Assembly: GCF_001723175.1 (NCBI RefSeq)
Contig: NC_064655.1
Span: 2,232,001-2,296,000, forward strand
Source: Penicillium oxalicum
Lineage: Eukaryota; Ascomycota; Eurotiomycetes; Eurotiales; Aspergillaceae
Length of the DNA stretch: 64,000 nt
Direction: 5' to 3'
The translations under genes were made by a program, and so were the position numbers. Each line of letters begins with the position of its first letter. Within the stretch, counting starts at the first letter, position 1. The notes under the pieces were generated by a model that saw only the letters and a program-made list of their open reading frames with translations, was not told the DNA's origin and made no database searches. Positions 44,378 through 58,085 of the stretch are shown piece by piece.

Positions 44378-46046
44378 ATGGCCCCCTCAGCGTCTCCCAG
44401 CTCCCCCGCAGAGCAGCTCAACAAGCCGCAAAGCAAAGCCATCGCCAATCCACGACGCCTCCTCATTCTCACTCCAACGTCTCAATCGGCCTCGATTATT
44501 CCTCCTCTCCTTCACTCGCTCACAGGCGTCCCGGTCACAGAACCCCCACAACATGCAATTACCTCCGACACATCTGTTCAACCGCCGCTAGGGGAGCCCC
44601 ATACCTCAATCAGTGACATCGACGCAGAGGCAGAGGCAGAGGCAGATAAAGAGGAAGAAACACTGGAGGATACGAATGTGGACACTACGACATCTATATC
44701 TTTTGCGGGATATACCACCCATGCTCCCCTCCGCCTCGATACGAAATATTATACTGCGGACATCCCGCTGTGGGTGGATGAGATTCCTCTCACGAGCGAG
44801 GTTCCTAAAACCTCAACACCGGTACCAGCGACAGTGACAACGACAACAGAACAAAATGCACCCTCCGTGCCAGGCCAATGGCGCACCGAGTTTCTCAGCG
44901 AAGACGCCCAGATCGTCCGGGATGCACTTGGCGCACTGGTGGTTTGCGTACGGCGTCCAGAAGCTGCGCGGATGGTACCCTCGTCGGGAGATCGTCCCGG
45001 CACTGATGCGGGTATCTCTTCACGTGCAGATGTGTGCGCCGTGTTGGATTTGATGCGCGATGTGGGTGCAGTGAAGGGGTGTATTGACGAAGAGCGAGGC
45101 GGGGCCGGAGATGTGGTGGGGGTGTTTGTCTTGGTAGGGAAGAAAGGATCACCGGTAACGAGGGACCAAGGGTCTTTATCTTTCCCTTCCTTTTCACTTG
45201 CTGCGGGGGAGAGGGATTCCGACATGGACGGCATTGGGAATGCGATTGGAGATGGGGAGGATGGGGGGGATACGCCGTTGTCGGTGGGATGGTGGGAAGA
45301 TCAGCTCTTTGATTTGGGCCTATTTGGATGGGAGGTCGTCGAGTGGGATCCAATGGAACAGGGAGAGCAAGCTGAAGAGAGGACGAGGAATCAATTTGGG
45401 GGTAAGGGCATCCCTGATATTGCATTCTCTTTGCCTTCCTTTTCTTTTCTTTTTTTTTTTGAGATCCTCTGTGGAGAGAACCAATCTCGTCATTTTCCGT
45501 GAACCAAGGCTAATCCCAAGTTTGAAAACTCCACCAGAATACGAAGGCATGCCACGCATCAAAGAAGTCCTCGAAACGCACGACTGGAGCACTCCCAGCG
45601 ACATGAACGATCTCGACGACGCAGACTTTGATTTTGACGACGAGAATGACCTGGAAGAAGAGCTTCTTGGATTCGGCCGACGAGGCCCAACGTCTGGATT
45701 TGGGCAGGAAGTCCAAGAACTAGAGCGAGAAATGATGGGTTTGCGCATGGCGATTGAGCGCGGTGGCGGAGATGGGATTAGCGACGACGAAGAACCCGCG
45801 TTCGATCACGACAATGCCGATGAGGAGGAGCGCAAGGTGGAATCGATTGAAGCTTTGATGATGCGAATGCAGGCCATTCGAGGTGAGTTGCTCTCTCTCT
45901 CTCTCTGCCCCCTTACCCGCCCAGGTTGCTCTTGTTGGGTTTAGTGCTGATCAAAGTGATATTTAGATATGGGGTCGGATTTGCCCGAGGCGGAACGCAG
46001 GAGATTTGCTGCAAAGGCTGTGTCGGAAATTATGCGAGAACTGTAA
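44378..46046 (+). CDS. irc6: Irc6 / alpha- and gamma-adaptin-binding protein p34 (AAGAB) homologue
   Basis: Three exons: 44378-45401, 45538-45882 and 45967-46046, joining in phase to 482 residues. Irc6 and its animal relative AAGAB bind AP-1 and AP-2 adaptors and assist clathrin adaptor assembly and vesicle traffic. The N-terminus carries the family's first strand and helix (NPRRLLILTPTSQSASIIPPLLHSLTG), a Rossmann-like small-GTPase fold without a canonical P-loop. Two low-complexity inserts are visible (Glu/Ala-rich near 85-105, Thr-rich near 145-160). After the first intron come the EYEGMPRIKEVLETHDWS motif and an acidic stretch. A helical tail, including LPEAERRRFAAKAVSEIMREL, matches the family's C-terminal helix. 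A CT-repeat lies in the second intron. Family assignment is good; the exact partner in this fungus is inferred. Confidence 0.85.
45891..45906 (+). repeat. CT microsatellite in intron 2 of the Irc6-like gene
   Basis: A CT dinucleotide run of 16 bases begins eight bases after the GTGAGT donor of the second intron. Confidence 0.7.
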
Positions 46047-46507
46047 GAGGGGCATAGCATCGGTCTTGTATCGAATTCGGAGGATTTGACGAGCATACAT
46101 ATTGAAATCAACTTTCCCGGATATAAATACAAGGTTGATTCCATCTGGGACCTCTTTATATGACCGTATGCGTCGCATGCTATACTACGCTTCCAAGGTC
46201 AAGTTCTTTACAAATTGAGAAGGATTTTGAGCGCACAGTCTGACCCATACCCCTGAACTTCATTAACTTTCTATAATCGCATTTTATCTGCTCGTCTTTT
46301 GGACCCAAGAAAAAAGGAAATTTCTTGTCCTTCCTTCCTGGCCATGGTGATACATATACAAAAGGCTTTGTGATCGAAAACCGATATAACCCCTCCAGGA
46401 TCAAATCTGATCGGTACCCGTCATTCAAATGCTCTCACGGCATTGATCGCAAGTCTCGGTGCATGACGAGAGATGCTTTCGCACCACCTCCGAGGTTATA
46501 AACGCAT
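46047..46507. other. Convergent 3' flanks of Irc6-like and PHS1 genes
   Basis: About 460 bases between two converging stop codons; 3' UTR sequence for both genes. Nothing else is recognised. Confidence 0.6.
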
Positions 46508-47500
46508 CTAGTCCGCGCGCTTCTTGCCACGCAGCACCTTGCGACGCTGTGAGATCATGTGAGTGTACAAAATGTACGAGCCTGCGATAATTTAGCACTC
46601 GCTTGATAATGGGCACCCTTGGTTCGAGAGAGACTTGGGAATTGAAGAGTGCACAACTTACCGGGCACGTAGATCACCAGAACCGCAATCAAAAAGTACT
46701 GGAAGAGTGGGTTGACGGCAGCGGCAGGACCGAGGGCCTTGAAAATGAGGGTGCATTCACTGGTGATGCCGATGGGGTACAGCACGTAGAAAGTATTGTA
46801 TCTATATTCACCAAAGAAAAAAAAAGAGAAGAGAGGAGGGATCAGGTTAGCGTCAAAGTGTCAATTCCTTGATTCGATAACACCATGTGCCTCCCGGCAT
46901 CCTGGGTTACCTGCGCAACGATGCAAAGTCGCGGGTATCACCGGGGGGAGGAACAAAAAAAAGGAAGGAAGAAGAAAGAAAAAAAAGAGAGAACCAAGGA
47001 AGGTGTACTAACCGCAACCAAGTCCACCAAGCAGGCACACTTCCTCCGGAAAGTGTAATCGCAAAGAATCCATACCGAATCACCTCGGTGATTCCCCACG
47101 CCGCAACACATCCCAGGTAAGCGTAATCGCCCAATTGGGTACTCTTCGCCCCGACAATATCACCTCCGAACTGCGCCAGAATTCCCCAAACCACCAACAA
47201 CCGCGACGCAACCTGCATGGCGGTCGTGACGAAGGGAGCGCGCACAATGCCGACCAGACTGTGCAGCACCTCGAGCAGAGCAAGGGATTGCGTCGCGAGG
47301 AGGAGCGGGTTGAATGTCGCAGGGAATACGGAAGGGAGCTTATTGTGTGCGAGAGCTTCGGGAACGAGGCTGGCCGTGTAGATCAGACAGGTGCCCCATG
47401 CGAAGAGGTTGGCTGTGTTGTAGGTGAAGAGGTACCCGCGAGTCAGGCCGGTTGGGCCTGACGGGCGAGTGGTGGTGGATGTTTTTGTTGATGTGGGCAT
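46508..47500 (-). CDS. phs1: Very-long-chain (3R)-3-hydroxyacyl-CoA dehydratase, PHS1
   Basis: Three exons on the minus strand: 47500-47013, 46801-46662 and 46581-46508, joining in phase to 233 residues. PHS1 catalyses the third step of very-long-chain fatty acid elongation in the endoplasmic reticulum, dehydrating 3-hydroxyacyl-CoA for sphingolipid and other synthesis. The protein has several membrane segments. The catalytic pair is Tyr171 and Glu178 (FYVLYPIGITSE), with the same 7-residue spacing as the yeast enzyme, just after the first intron. The C-terminus is Lys/Arg-rich (RRKVLRGKKRAD), a dilysine-like tail that fits retention in the endoplasmic reticulum, although the Lys pair is one residue off the strict KKxx position. 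The second intron is 80 bases; the first, of 211 bases, holds a purine-rich stretch. Confidence 0.94.
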
Positions 47501-48372
47501 TTCGCTTGTGGTATGGTCAATTGGCGGAGGAGGAAAAAGGAAGATGTAAAAAGCGGGTGAGATTGTGTCCAAGTCAGATGGCGGTGGTAGTTAAAGAAGA
47601 CTGTATAAAAATCATGTGGGGAACCGTTGAGCGCTGTTGAGATGCGGCAGAGGGACCGAGGCTCGAATGTTACATAAGCGTTGCCGATCCTCCCGTAACG
47701 GGTGGATTTCTGGAATTCTGTGACTATAAGAAGCACCAATCAAGAGTAAATCGAATACTTTTGTTAATTTTTGCATAGCTTCAGTTGCCAGATCACTTCA
47801 AGGCTGTAGTTTTTGCTGGGACGTGTCTAAAATCAGTCATAGTAAACGAGATTTAAAGACCCCTCCTTTGAAGGGGAATAGAGCAAAATAAGACAGAGGC
47901 TGCCCAGATTTGATACATTCTTCAAATGATACACGCAGCTACGTTCAAGCAAGACAAGTATTATGTCTTACTTGGCTCATGAAGGACTAACAATGGCCCA
48001 GGTAGAAGAAAGGACAGAATTCAAGTTCCCATCGTTCCATCTGTCTACTTCAGCGGGCAATGATCGTTATTACGACGTATGGCGAGGCTGTACAGAGCAT
48101 ACTCATCACCAGCTCATTTCCAGCAACTGTCCTGAATCAGTCATGATCTTTCGAAGCCCAAGTTACGACTCAGCCCGACAGCTTATCAACAGACTCTCTA
48201 CGTTGTCACCTAGGAAGAGGTAATGAGAGGACACTAATACATCTTCTGTGGATCCGATGGATCATAAATCATCTGGGACATACATATCGATGGCATTTCA
48301 TGTTTCACACTGCGGCTCAAAAGTATCACTGCGCACTTCTCAGTGGAGACTAGCCGTATTAAACACACTCTC
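47501..48372. other. PHS1 upstream region
   Basis: About 870 bases: the promoter of the minus-strand PHS1 gene, then AT-rich DNA. An 86-codon plus-strand open frame at 47963-48223 has no recognisable motif and no supporting context. Confidence 0.5.
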
Positions 48373-48801
48373 TCAGAACTGACTCGTAAGTGGCACCGAA
48401 CATGGTACTGATCCTAGAGCTTGTAGTAGCATTAAAAGTTTCGGAAAAGTTGTCCCATCAATTGGCTCCTCGGGAGCTTTCTCCCACGCCAGGTATCTTA
48501 TGAACTTTTCTAGAATGAAATCACCTGGCCCTTGTGACTTTCCCTTGTACTCAATGAGCTTTGGAACTGATTTGTATGATTTGTAAATCAATTGTTTCAA
48601 AACCTCATGCTCTCTAGGAAGCATATCTGATACGACCTGTTGGACTCGTACCGCTGGCATGCTTTACTCGCTGTATATGCAATGGATGTGATAATAGACA
48701 TGCATAAAATCAGGGGAGGCCGGATGTCCCTCAGACTAGTACAAGAAGAGGCCGTAGATATAGGGAGGCCCCGTAAGTCTGTCGATGACCGGTGCCTCCA
48801 T
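48373..48801 (-). pseudogene. Decayed fungal kinase-like (phosphotransferase-like) gene fragment
   Basis: On the minus strand, protein-like segments follow each other in different frames. One frame reads EAPVIDRLTGPPYIYGLFLY, an in-frame TAG (48745-48747 region), then SEGHPASPDFMHVYYHI. A second frame continues with YTASKACQRYESNRSYQI. The first frame resumes with LPREHEVLKQLIYKSYKSVPKLIEYKGKSQGPGDF and FIRYLAWEKAPEEPIDG. The last parts (a KLIEY strand, a linker, then a YLAWEK hinge-like segment and an EPID) resemble the small kinase-like family common in Aspergillus. One stop, two frame changes and missing ends make an expressed gene unlikely. The family link is from pattern memory and should be tested by a translated search. 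Confidence 0.5.
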
Positions 48802-51800
48802 GAGACGAGGAGCACTCTAAGATCTTCTTGATCATGGAACAGGCACGGCAAGCATTCAAGCATGATGAGCGGACAGTACTTGAAACGATGATTATCTGTA
48901 CGGGGTTTAAATTCAATTTAACACGGCATTGAGGGCACTTTAGAATTGATCAGTATTGCCATCTTGGCCCTGCTGCTTATTGAATCTTTAGTATTTACGA
49001 CTCCTTGGTCTTGAGCATCTCGAGTCGTAGATGCTCACTAGGATGTTCTTGAAAATGGAAACTTTATCCCCTTTGCGAATGATGATGCGATCTGCCACTT
49101 ACACGCGTCACCAAGCTCGATCAAAAATTCCACGTCGACAGTTATTGCATTTCAACCCATTGACATTGGCTTTGTCCCCTGGCACCTGGTAAAGCCTTAT
49201 AGATCTTTGATACAAGATATTCTTGGTCGAAGCTGCACCTGAGCTCCTTTGCACGCCCCCGTCTTGAAGCGATTCAGGCCTGGAATTGAATGGAATCTCT
49301 GAATTCATCAGAGAAAACAACTTACTACGGTACTTTGTGTATCTTACTTTATGAATGCACATTAATCTCCGAGACTCTATCATCTTGTTATTCGAGGTAC
49401 GTTTTCAATCTCATCTGGACTTGTTTCAGTGTTGACTTACTTCAAGGCACTATGTGTGCTGTGGTTTTGATTGACGACTTTTTACTATTGAATAGTGCCT
49501 TAAAGCTACCACAAAATCCGTGTCTTGAGAAATCTTCTCCTGGCTATAAGAGAAATATTGATCCCCGAATATACGACATCGTTCTGGGATAGCTTTTTAG
49601 TTATCATCCATTAAGTAGATGGATATATTGTATCCCCACATTTCCCCCTCTTAATGGCATTCCCCTTGCTTATTCTGATACTGCTCCTGGTTCAGAATTT
49701 GGTGCTCACAAGCCAAATACCTATGGCTGTGCAGAAGTCTGATTACGGTGAACCATTTGTGCTGGCACAGCAGGGCTTAAGATTAGATTTCTTCTACACG
49801 GGGTACCTCCATTTGGCGCCCTACTGATCCCTTTTCTACTCGGGTCCCGCGCGCTCTGCAAGACAACTTTCTGAATGTGGACTGCCCAGACACTCGTTAC
49901 TTGGCTTTTCAAACTCTCTACAGTCTTAAACCCCATAAAAATCATCATCCAAAATCACCGGCATCGGTTACCAGATGACATTTCTGTTCCTGTGGGAATG
50001 GTGTCTGAAAGCCAAAAGATTCGAGCAGACTTTGCCTAACATGACTAGAGCCAGTCTTGGATTCCTTGGGCTCAGTCTTTTTGGAAGACTCCCGGCAGGG
50101 GAGATTGAACTTTCATTATTCATGTGCTGTGAGGATGTTTCCATATTTTGGGCCATTTCACTCGACGCCACATTTTAATTTCCACCCTTTCTTGAACGAT
50201 TTATTATTTTCATTCATGGTCTCTTGTGACAAATTTGCCTACGCGAGCGCCGGCACGGTTTACTCCACAGTCATACCGAACTGCACTGATTTTAGGTGCG
50301 AACCCGGAAACCCCATGAAACTACTAGGCCCTCAAACACGCTAGTTTTTCTCGGATGTGAGTACCGATCAATGAGCTCCGGTACAGAAGCAATGCTAGGC
50401 CGGGACAACTCAGTAAGTTCACACTTGTTCAGCCCGCACGACTCCAGTCGTGCAGGGCAGATGGCAGCTGTCAAGAACCCATGCCCAGTAGGACCCCAGC
50501 GTTAAAAGCCTAACCCGTCGGAAGCCTCTCCCGACCAACGGTAATCGTTAGCGCCTGACAGCCCCAGCCCACAACTACAGTTGGAGGTGTATGTGAACCG
50601 GACAAAACTCTCTCCCTTTCGGCCGTAATAATATCGAAGCGGCATGAACGAATGCCTTTTTACCCCTCAATTCTTTTTTGGTCTTGGCTCTATTGGTGTC
50701 GGTGTGAAGAAGTCTATGTTTGTTAGGACTGTGCCCGTGGATTCTTCTATTTCGTAGATAACCCCCACTAGTGACTGGTGAGTACCCGTTCCTTGGAGAG
50801 AAGCCGAGGGGTTTTTTCTTTCTTTCTTTCTTTTTTTTGAATCCTGGAAGAAGTGTGTGTCTCGAGAGTTCTCATGTTATCTTGTTTTGTGTCTGACGCC
50901 GAATGGTTGTGAGTACGAACCGATCTTTTTCCATGATGGAAATGGACGTGGTTGCAAATGGTAGTGGGGGGTCCACATGAACTTTATGGTGGGGTAAACA
51001 TCCAAGACAAGCAAGCGAAAGAAAATGAAAAAAGGGGGAGTTCCGGAGCTGGGATGTGGGATTGAACAAGCCATGACTTTCTAAACACTTGATTCATGCA
51101 GATCCTTCGTGTATATTAATTCCCTTATGACCATGAATATATACATGTACGACAGTATTTATTTACAGTGATGAAATGTTGCAACCTAGTAGCTTTTATC
51201 GGCCTAACTCCAATGTTATATTTACGTATCTCAAGACTTTGACAACGTTTGTGTTTTTATACGTTGAACCAGAAACTGGGTCTTCAATGGCGGCATTGGA
51301 AGGTTTCGCATGAGCTCCAAGTGGGAAGATATTTCAATGACACCATGGAATTTTCCCTCGGCGTCGCGGTGTGCACTTGGGTTGGAATACCACAATGTGA
51401 TACTGCGAGACTATCGACTCTGACAGATTCGCACAGAGTTAGACATACGATGATTCTATTTGAGTATCTGTCGTTCTGTGTGTTACCTCCTTGAGCCGAG
51501 CCCCCTCAGCTCTCAATTCAAGTGTACTTGAGCTGATATACAACATTAAATTGCAGGGAGACTCGACATCATGTGGTCTCTGTGTAGTATGTAGAGATAG
51601 ATGCGGTTCATGGACCCGAGACTAATGAAATGTTTACTAAGATTGATAGCTGAATGGCCGGTGACTTGTCATCAACAGTCAACGATCTTGGTTTCTCTCC
51701 CTGGAATACCTGGCCCGTGAGAAAATTGGATTCGGCAGCCGATAATTGCTTACCAAGTGGAAATGTATAGTGGAAATCTCGTCTCTCGAGTCATCCCTCG

Positions 51801-53829
51801 CTGCCAGTCATACATAGTACATTTGTCATTGTGACATATTATCAGTCAATCTCACGTTGCACATGCCGCTCACACCATTTTGCCCATTCTCTGCAGGACT
51901 AGCACTGTCCAGTCCTGGCTGATAGGAGGGAGCCGGATGCAATCTGATATCATGCAGATGCAACGCGGCACTGCTGGAGATGGCCATGGCTAGCTCTGCA
52001 CTCGATTGAAGGATTTACTGGTACTACAGTATAATGCGCACGGTGGGGGACTTTTAGCTTGTAGTGCACACAGAGATACTAGATTTTACGTCACTAAGGA
52101 TAATGCGGGGGAGATGAGGCGAGAACGAGTGTCGGTGCTGGAAAGGTAAGAGGCATCATTCTGCTTCAAGAAGATAGCCCTCGAGTAGAAGGCCAAGCAT
52201 AAAATGAGGAGTACGATGGGATATGTATAGCGATGCGATCGCGATGGATGGTTCCTACAATATCGGCAAAAACGCGAATAGAATATTCAGAGCTCACCTT
52301 GCCTTATTCCTGTCCGCTCTGGTCCTGTCCGAGCCCACTTCATCACGATGATCACATTCGACGGAGATGGCATAAAAGATGAAAAAAAATACAGAAGTGC
52401 TTACCGAGTCTTGACACCGCAATGTTACCGTGCCTGTTACCGGCAAGGTATTGTAAGATACCACCGGTGACATCAGAGGCTGTCGGTCACAGTCCGAGAC
52501 GCCACGGTGATGTCATGCCTAGTTCCTGACCCCGTTGATTGGCGGCCGAGTCTTGGGCGACAGCACCTGGATCAAACCGAAAATGGTGGCCTCTTTTAAA
52601 TGACATCGTCGGTCCAGTTGCTATATAACCACCAGGAGATGACGTCCATGGCCGATTATCGTAAATGTGGTTCTTTTTAAAACTTCAACAGAGAACGATT
52701 CTTCGCAAACTGAAGTGTTATTCAGTGGAATGGCACCTTATACAAATCGATTTGTAGGGTGAAAAGCGGGCGCTTCACAAAGGATCAACCACCTCGAACT
52801 CAACCCAATGCACACTCACCCTCGGCCCTCCTCCCGTCCTGTGTCATCTGAGCAGACACCCTTCAATCTCCGTCATCGGTGACCGCATCCCCCAAGTCTT
52901 TCGAGGTTCTAGCCTTGTGACGAACCACCTGAACAACCCATATGGAATGAACGTGAACCTGACCCGTCCGGCCGAGTCCAGTCCATTCCAATCCTCTCCG
53001 GCCTCGCCCAATGCTTGCCCCCCGGTCTCCGTTGTCCTGTCGCCACCTTCCTTTTCTCACCATCGACCTCCCCTCCGTCTTTTTGAGTTTGGTTTTGGCT
53101 CCGCGGCGCATCTGGAAACTCTGGCTTCCACAGGTACAGTACAAGCGAGCACAAGGTGCAACAAAGGCGGTCTCAGTGTGAGTTGTGAACACTCGCTACC
53201 TACGTCAGAGGGAGAATGAGACTCACAGAAGCCGGCAAGATTCGGCCGGCGCTACTGTAACATGACAATGCTGGAGCCGAACAGCAAGAAGTGGAGAAAG
53301 AAGCATGCATTGTTGCTGCTGGGTTACAGATGTGGAAGGTTCATTTTCTAGGGGCCACTCGGTCATTGGCCACCCTCTGAGAAACGGAGTGTCGGGAGAA
53401 CATTCGATGGCCCCAAACCTTCAGCCCAAACCTCGAGTGCTTGAGCACTCAGCTTGAGCACTCATAGGGTCTCACAGGCAGGAGCAGTGGAAGAGTGGGC
53501 AGCGACACAGTCTCTGGCTCATTGTTCAACATGTACAGACATGTAACATACGTATTACATGCATAGGTGCTTTATAGATACACATGCTGACGGGGAGGAG
53601 CGGTCCAGACTGGATGAGCAAGGTGAGAGTCACCGAGCCACCAACAAATCCGGTCCTACAGATTCTTGTCGATGGGTTTGTCGTTCTTGCGAGTCTATGG
53701 TCGCTTTTTTCGGCCTTGTGGGGTCGGTCTCACTTTTCAACGTGCAATTACGCGGAAAGAATTTTACCGGCCGACGCCCGTTCTCGTGTGTGGATGGGTA
53801 AAGGGACTGGTTGACGGAACACTAGCCAT

Positions 53830-53845
53830 CGTACGGTGCCGTACG
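53830..53845. repeat. 16-bp perfect palindrome
   Basis: CGTACGG, then TG, then CCGTACG: seven-base arms around a two-base centre. It could be a dimeric protein-binding site or a small hairpin. It lies in gene-poor DNA. Confidence 0.7.
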
Positions 53846-56800
53846 AGGGACTCTCCATTCGTGGTTTCATGAAACCTGATGATACTCATGATGGTGAATC
53901 TGGTCTGTGGGAGGGGCGAGCGTGATCTTGACGAGCTGAGACGCATGAGTCTGAAAACTGGTGTTGGATTTGACGGGTATCATGATCGAGGGGCTATCTC
54001 ATCTCGCGTTGTCTCGTGTCGTTTGTGTGTGGATGTTGAATGGTGGGGAACAAAGTACAGAGGGATCGCTTCCAGACTGGTCATCACACTCTACCCAAGC
54101 GGGGACTATCCACGCTCTCGGGACCCCCAGGCTTTGGAACCTGCTGGGATGACGAGGAAGCGATCAAGTTCACCTGGAAAAGGTGAGAAGTAAAACCGGA
54201 AAATGTCCCTTTTTTCTCGGCTCCGTAGTCACTTCATGCTGCGTCGAGATTTTGCGCTCTTGCGGTAGCATTTTGCACCACGGAACATCTGTTCATTTTG
54301 CACTGGCACCTGAACACTGTGGGCACATGATACTACATGCGGCTCATGGCCAGACGCCTCCAGGGCTCGGCCCGGTAGGACTGTAAGAGCCTAACGCGGC
54401 CGCTCACGTCGTGGTTCCATGTCCACCGACAGTCGAGTGTGCAGTGGTACACTGATCCAGCGAGACAAGACATACACACACTCTCTCCGTCTTGGGGATA
54501 CGGTACACCTCGGTACAGCGAATGTATCTTCATACATACGTATACACAGTGCAGTATCAACCGTCGCCAGTGCGGCAAGGTTGCGCCTGCTGTCAGCTTT
54601 CGGCTGTGGCTCACCAGATACAGCGTCGATCCTGTCACGTCTGGATCTTGTCCCGTCGCTTCTCCTCATCTCTTGTTGATGGATCGTATTCAAAAACTGT
54701 CTAGTCGTACAGTAGCGCCCGCTTTTGGATGAAAAAGCGCTGTTCATCATCTCATACATACTACTGTACGCCCGATCCGGGAAAAAGAAAAAAAAAAAAC
54801 TATAATCGTTCCGTACATCTAGATCAGCCTTCCAGATACTTGGGGCCTCTCATTTTTCATCCCGAGAGATCGGCGGGGATGCGCCCACAGACCGTCTACT
54901 GTAGAGCGTGGGCTGTATGAGGGTTGGCATACAGGCACATGTTCCCTACTCTTCTCAGAAGACCTGCCGCAGCACTCGGACTGAAGCATTTGTGGATTCG
55001 ATCACAGGCTCTTTCTCGTGCTAGCAGTGAAGCTTGGAGACTTCATCACCACGTCACATTCTCTCATCGCCCACCTTCACGCACGTGCAGCCCGCGAGGA
55101 GTTTGGTCCCTGTGATGAACAAACTTCCAAAAGAGAGGCCTAAGCAATGATACGGAGAGTATGATATTGTATTCTGGTCACTTCCAGTACGAAGATCACA
55201 GTCTGAAGGATTGTGTAGACCTTGACTTGATATTGGGATTGATTTACTAATTTTAGGATTTGCGGAGGAACAATTGCCCTAGTTCATGATTGAAGTTGTG
55301 TGTTTCTTCAAGCGCCGAGGTGGGCAGGTGACGATACGAAACGAAGGATGATCACCGGTGTCTTTTAAGTCGGACGGATAATAGCCTGTGGAGGAGGACT
55401 TGTAACTCGGGAGGTCTTCTTAACCGTGCGGCTGTCACGATGCAGATCAACCACGCCAGCCTCGTGTGCACTTCTCCGGTATTTCGGTTGTGCTGTTTGT
55501 GCACTGGACCCTCCCGCCATTTCTGACAGCCGCCGGTCGGGAACATGGTATGGTCACCGGCAGTCTCCATCGATACCGCTTCCTGTATCAAGTGTCAGCT
55601 CCCTCGTCAGAACCGCCTGTTACCAAATTACACACTCTGCCCTCGAGGCCCATTGCGAAATGGTCTGGCGGCATCACGATCTAATGACCAGAATCCTATC
55701 AAGATAAATCCAAAATCTACCGTTTAATAGAAAGGGGGTGGGGATGTAAATATTTCATGTGGCATAGACTCTGATCCTGTTCAATCTATACCAAAAGAAG
55801 ATCGCCCTCTTTCTTCCATTACATATCTCTGTTTCTCCCCCGCCCGACCCTCGCTAACCTGCCTGTGTGGTCCGGTGTGGTTGGTCACTGGGTCCTGAGC
55901 GACGGGTGGGCTCTGCGGGTAACTTTGATTTCGCTTTTCATGGAATTGTCGTCAGCCAGAGTCACTTTGCTCCCTTCTCCTCTCTTCAATCTGTTTCTCT
56001 GCCCTCGCGACTTCGTGCAACCCCCCCACCCTTCACCCTCTCGTGCATATCCCTCAGACACTCTCAAAGGAAGAGCACAATTGTCACGTCGGAGTGTCTA
56101 TCGAGGTAAGCTTCAGGATGAGTGTTCTCGTCGAAATCCATCCGTGATGGATCGTCATTCGCAATATTGGTCACGCATCGCATCGCATACACCGTCATCA
56201 TTATTCTGCCCCTCCTTTCCCACCCCCCCCCCTCCCCTTCCTCGTCCTCTGGACTGGACTGGACCTGTTGAGCATCCCGACAAAAACAAGAAGGGAAAGA
56301 ATACTCTCATGCTCAGCTGTGCGCGCCATTCCTCTCGCATTGAATTCCACACTGCAAGGGTATCACTAGGTGGATTCACACCTCTGATTCTGTCTTTCCC
56401 TCCTTTGGCTGTGGTTTTCTATCCTTCTTGGGCTTCAGGATCGTCATTTGTGCTCTTCCGTTGGCCTGGCGCGACCAAGCTCCCATTGCTCCGTGCATTG
56501 GCAGCGGTTCGCTTGATCAATTGGACCAGTGACGGAGGGCTCTAAACCCAAAGTCTACTGGAAATCCAAAAAGGGAAAGGGGAATTTCTCCCTTAAAAAA
56601 AATCCCCCTCCAAAAATCGAAATTCTCAAAACAGTGCCAACAAGAAAAAAAAAAAAAGAAAAAACCGATACAAATGGACGAACGCTTTCACGCTGCTGCA
56701 CGTTGGTCAATACATGCCCCGCCATGACGGGCCCCAAAGATTGCCTGGATGGAATCATCATTCGGTTGTTCCGCTCATCCTGGCGGGGGGTCCATCGCAT

Positions 56801-57087
56801 CTGACCCGTTTCTGTCGTCGAGTCCTGAGTGGAACTGGAGCTGTGGACTCGGGTATTCTGTCATCACGAGCCTTCTTTGGCTTTGGCTGCTGCTGCCATG
56901 GACGTGGATGTGGATGTGGCAGCGTGGAAATGGGGAGTTCAAGAGCCACTTTTTCTCTTCCCTTTTCTGTCGACGGCCTGATGCCCATCCACCACTCTCA
57001 CCACCACTTTCTCCAAACTCCACACCTGCTGTCCAACAAAGAGAGAGGGCTCCCCTGCCATCCGTGAGAAATTCTAAAAGAGTGTGT

Positions 57088-57110
57088 GAGAGAGAGAGAG
57101 AGAGAGAGAG
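57088..57110. repeat. GA microsatellite (about 23 bases)
   Basis: A perfect GA run in the pyrimidine/purine-biased region about 1.2 kb before YPD1. Confidence 0.8.
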
Positions 57111-58085
57111 TGGAAAAGAGAGGAAGCCCCTCCCAAGAGATTGGCACAGAAGAGTACCCCCACCTTTTTCGACGTGATCTCTGACTCGACTCTTGTCACC
57201 CGCACTTGGCCCTACAAGTCCTGTCACTGAGCCCCTCGTCCTCGTTCTTGTGCCTTTTTTTTTTTAAGTTTTCCCTGGCTCTCGTGGATTCATCTGGTGT
57301 CCTTCTCTCGACTGTCCATCTACATCTTCACCTCTCCATCAACAAAGGTGTTTGTTTCGTGACCCCGTCGCTGTCGCTGTCGCTGTCCTGGCAATCTCAT
57401 CCACTAGAGATTCTTGCATAGTAAGCTGCCCAATTTGCCCGGTCCTTCTCTCAGCGGTCTATCTTGATGCCTTTGGCTTTGGTATCTCTACATGTCCTAT
57501 ACGCCATGGCTTCCGGATTCTCCTGCTCGTCGAGCTTGCGTGTCTGGTGGTGATCACAGGGACGTGCCTCAAGGCAAGCGTTGCGGCGGATGATCATGGC
57601 TACGCCCAGGCATGATCTTCGGACCTCCGTTCCTGATGGCCTCAACGATCACCTCGACCCCCGAAAGTCCACATGAGAACTTGGCGTGGCTGTCGTCTCG
57701 CCCGACGTCGAACCACGGTCACGCCCGCACCTTGCGCTTGATACTCGTTGATGCTCGTCTGCACCGGCCTTCCTGGGCCCTTAATCCCCGTGAATACTTT
57801 CCGAGCAGGCAGCAGCAGCGATGAATGGGGCGATGCGTCGACGCATCAAATATACTCTCAATAGCAGAGCCAGTGGGCGTTGGACTGCAAAGTCTTGGCA
57901 CGGACCCGATGGGAGTGGTCACTGCTTGCTCGCTCGCAACCACGTGCTCCTTTCACCAGCCTTGCTTTTTTTTTTTCTCACTTTCATTGCTTTGTCCCTC
58001 ATCAACCACCCCCGCTTTTTATTTGTGCCACTGGAAGCTTCTTCTGCATGACCACATCTTATCTGATCCTTCAAAATTTGATTTG

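Noticed and set aside
55865..56545. 226-codon plus-strand open frame upstream of YPD1
   Set aside because: Low-complexity, no motif, no plausible splice partner; typical of open frames in pyrimidine-rich leaders that lack stop codons by composition.
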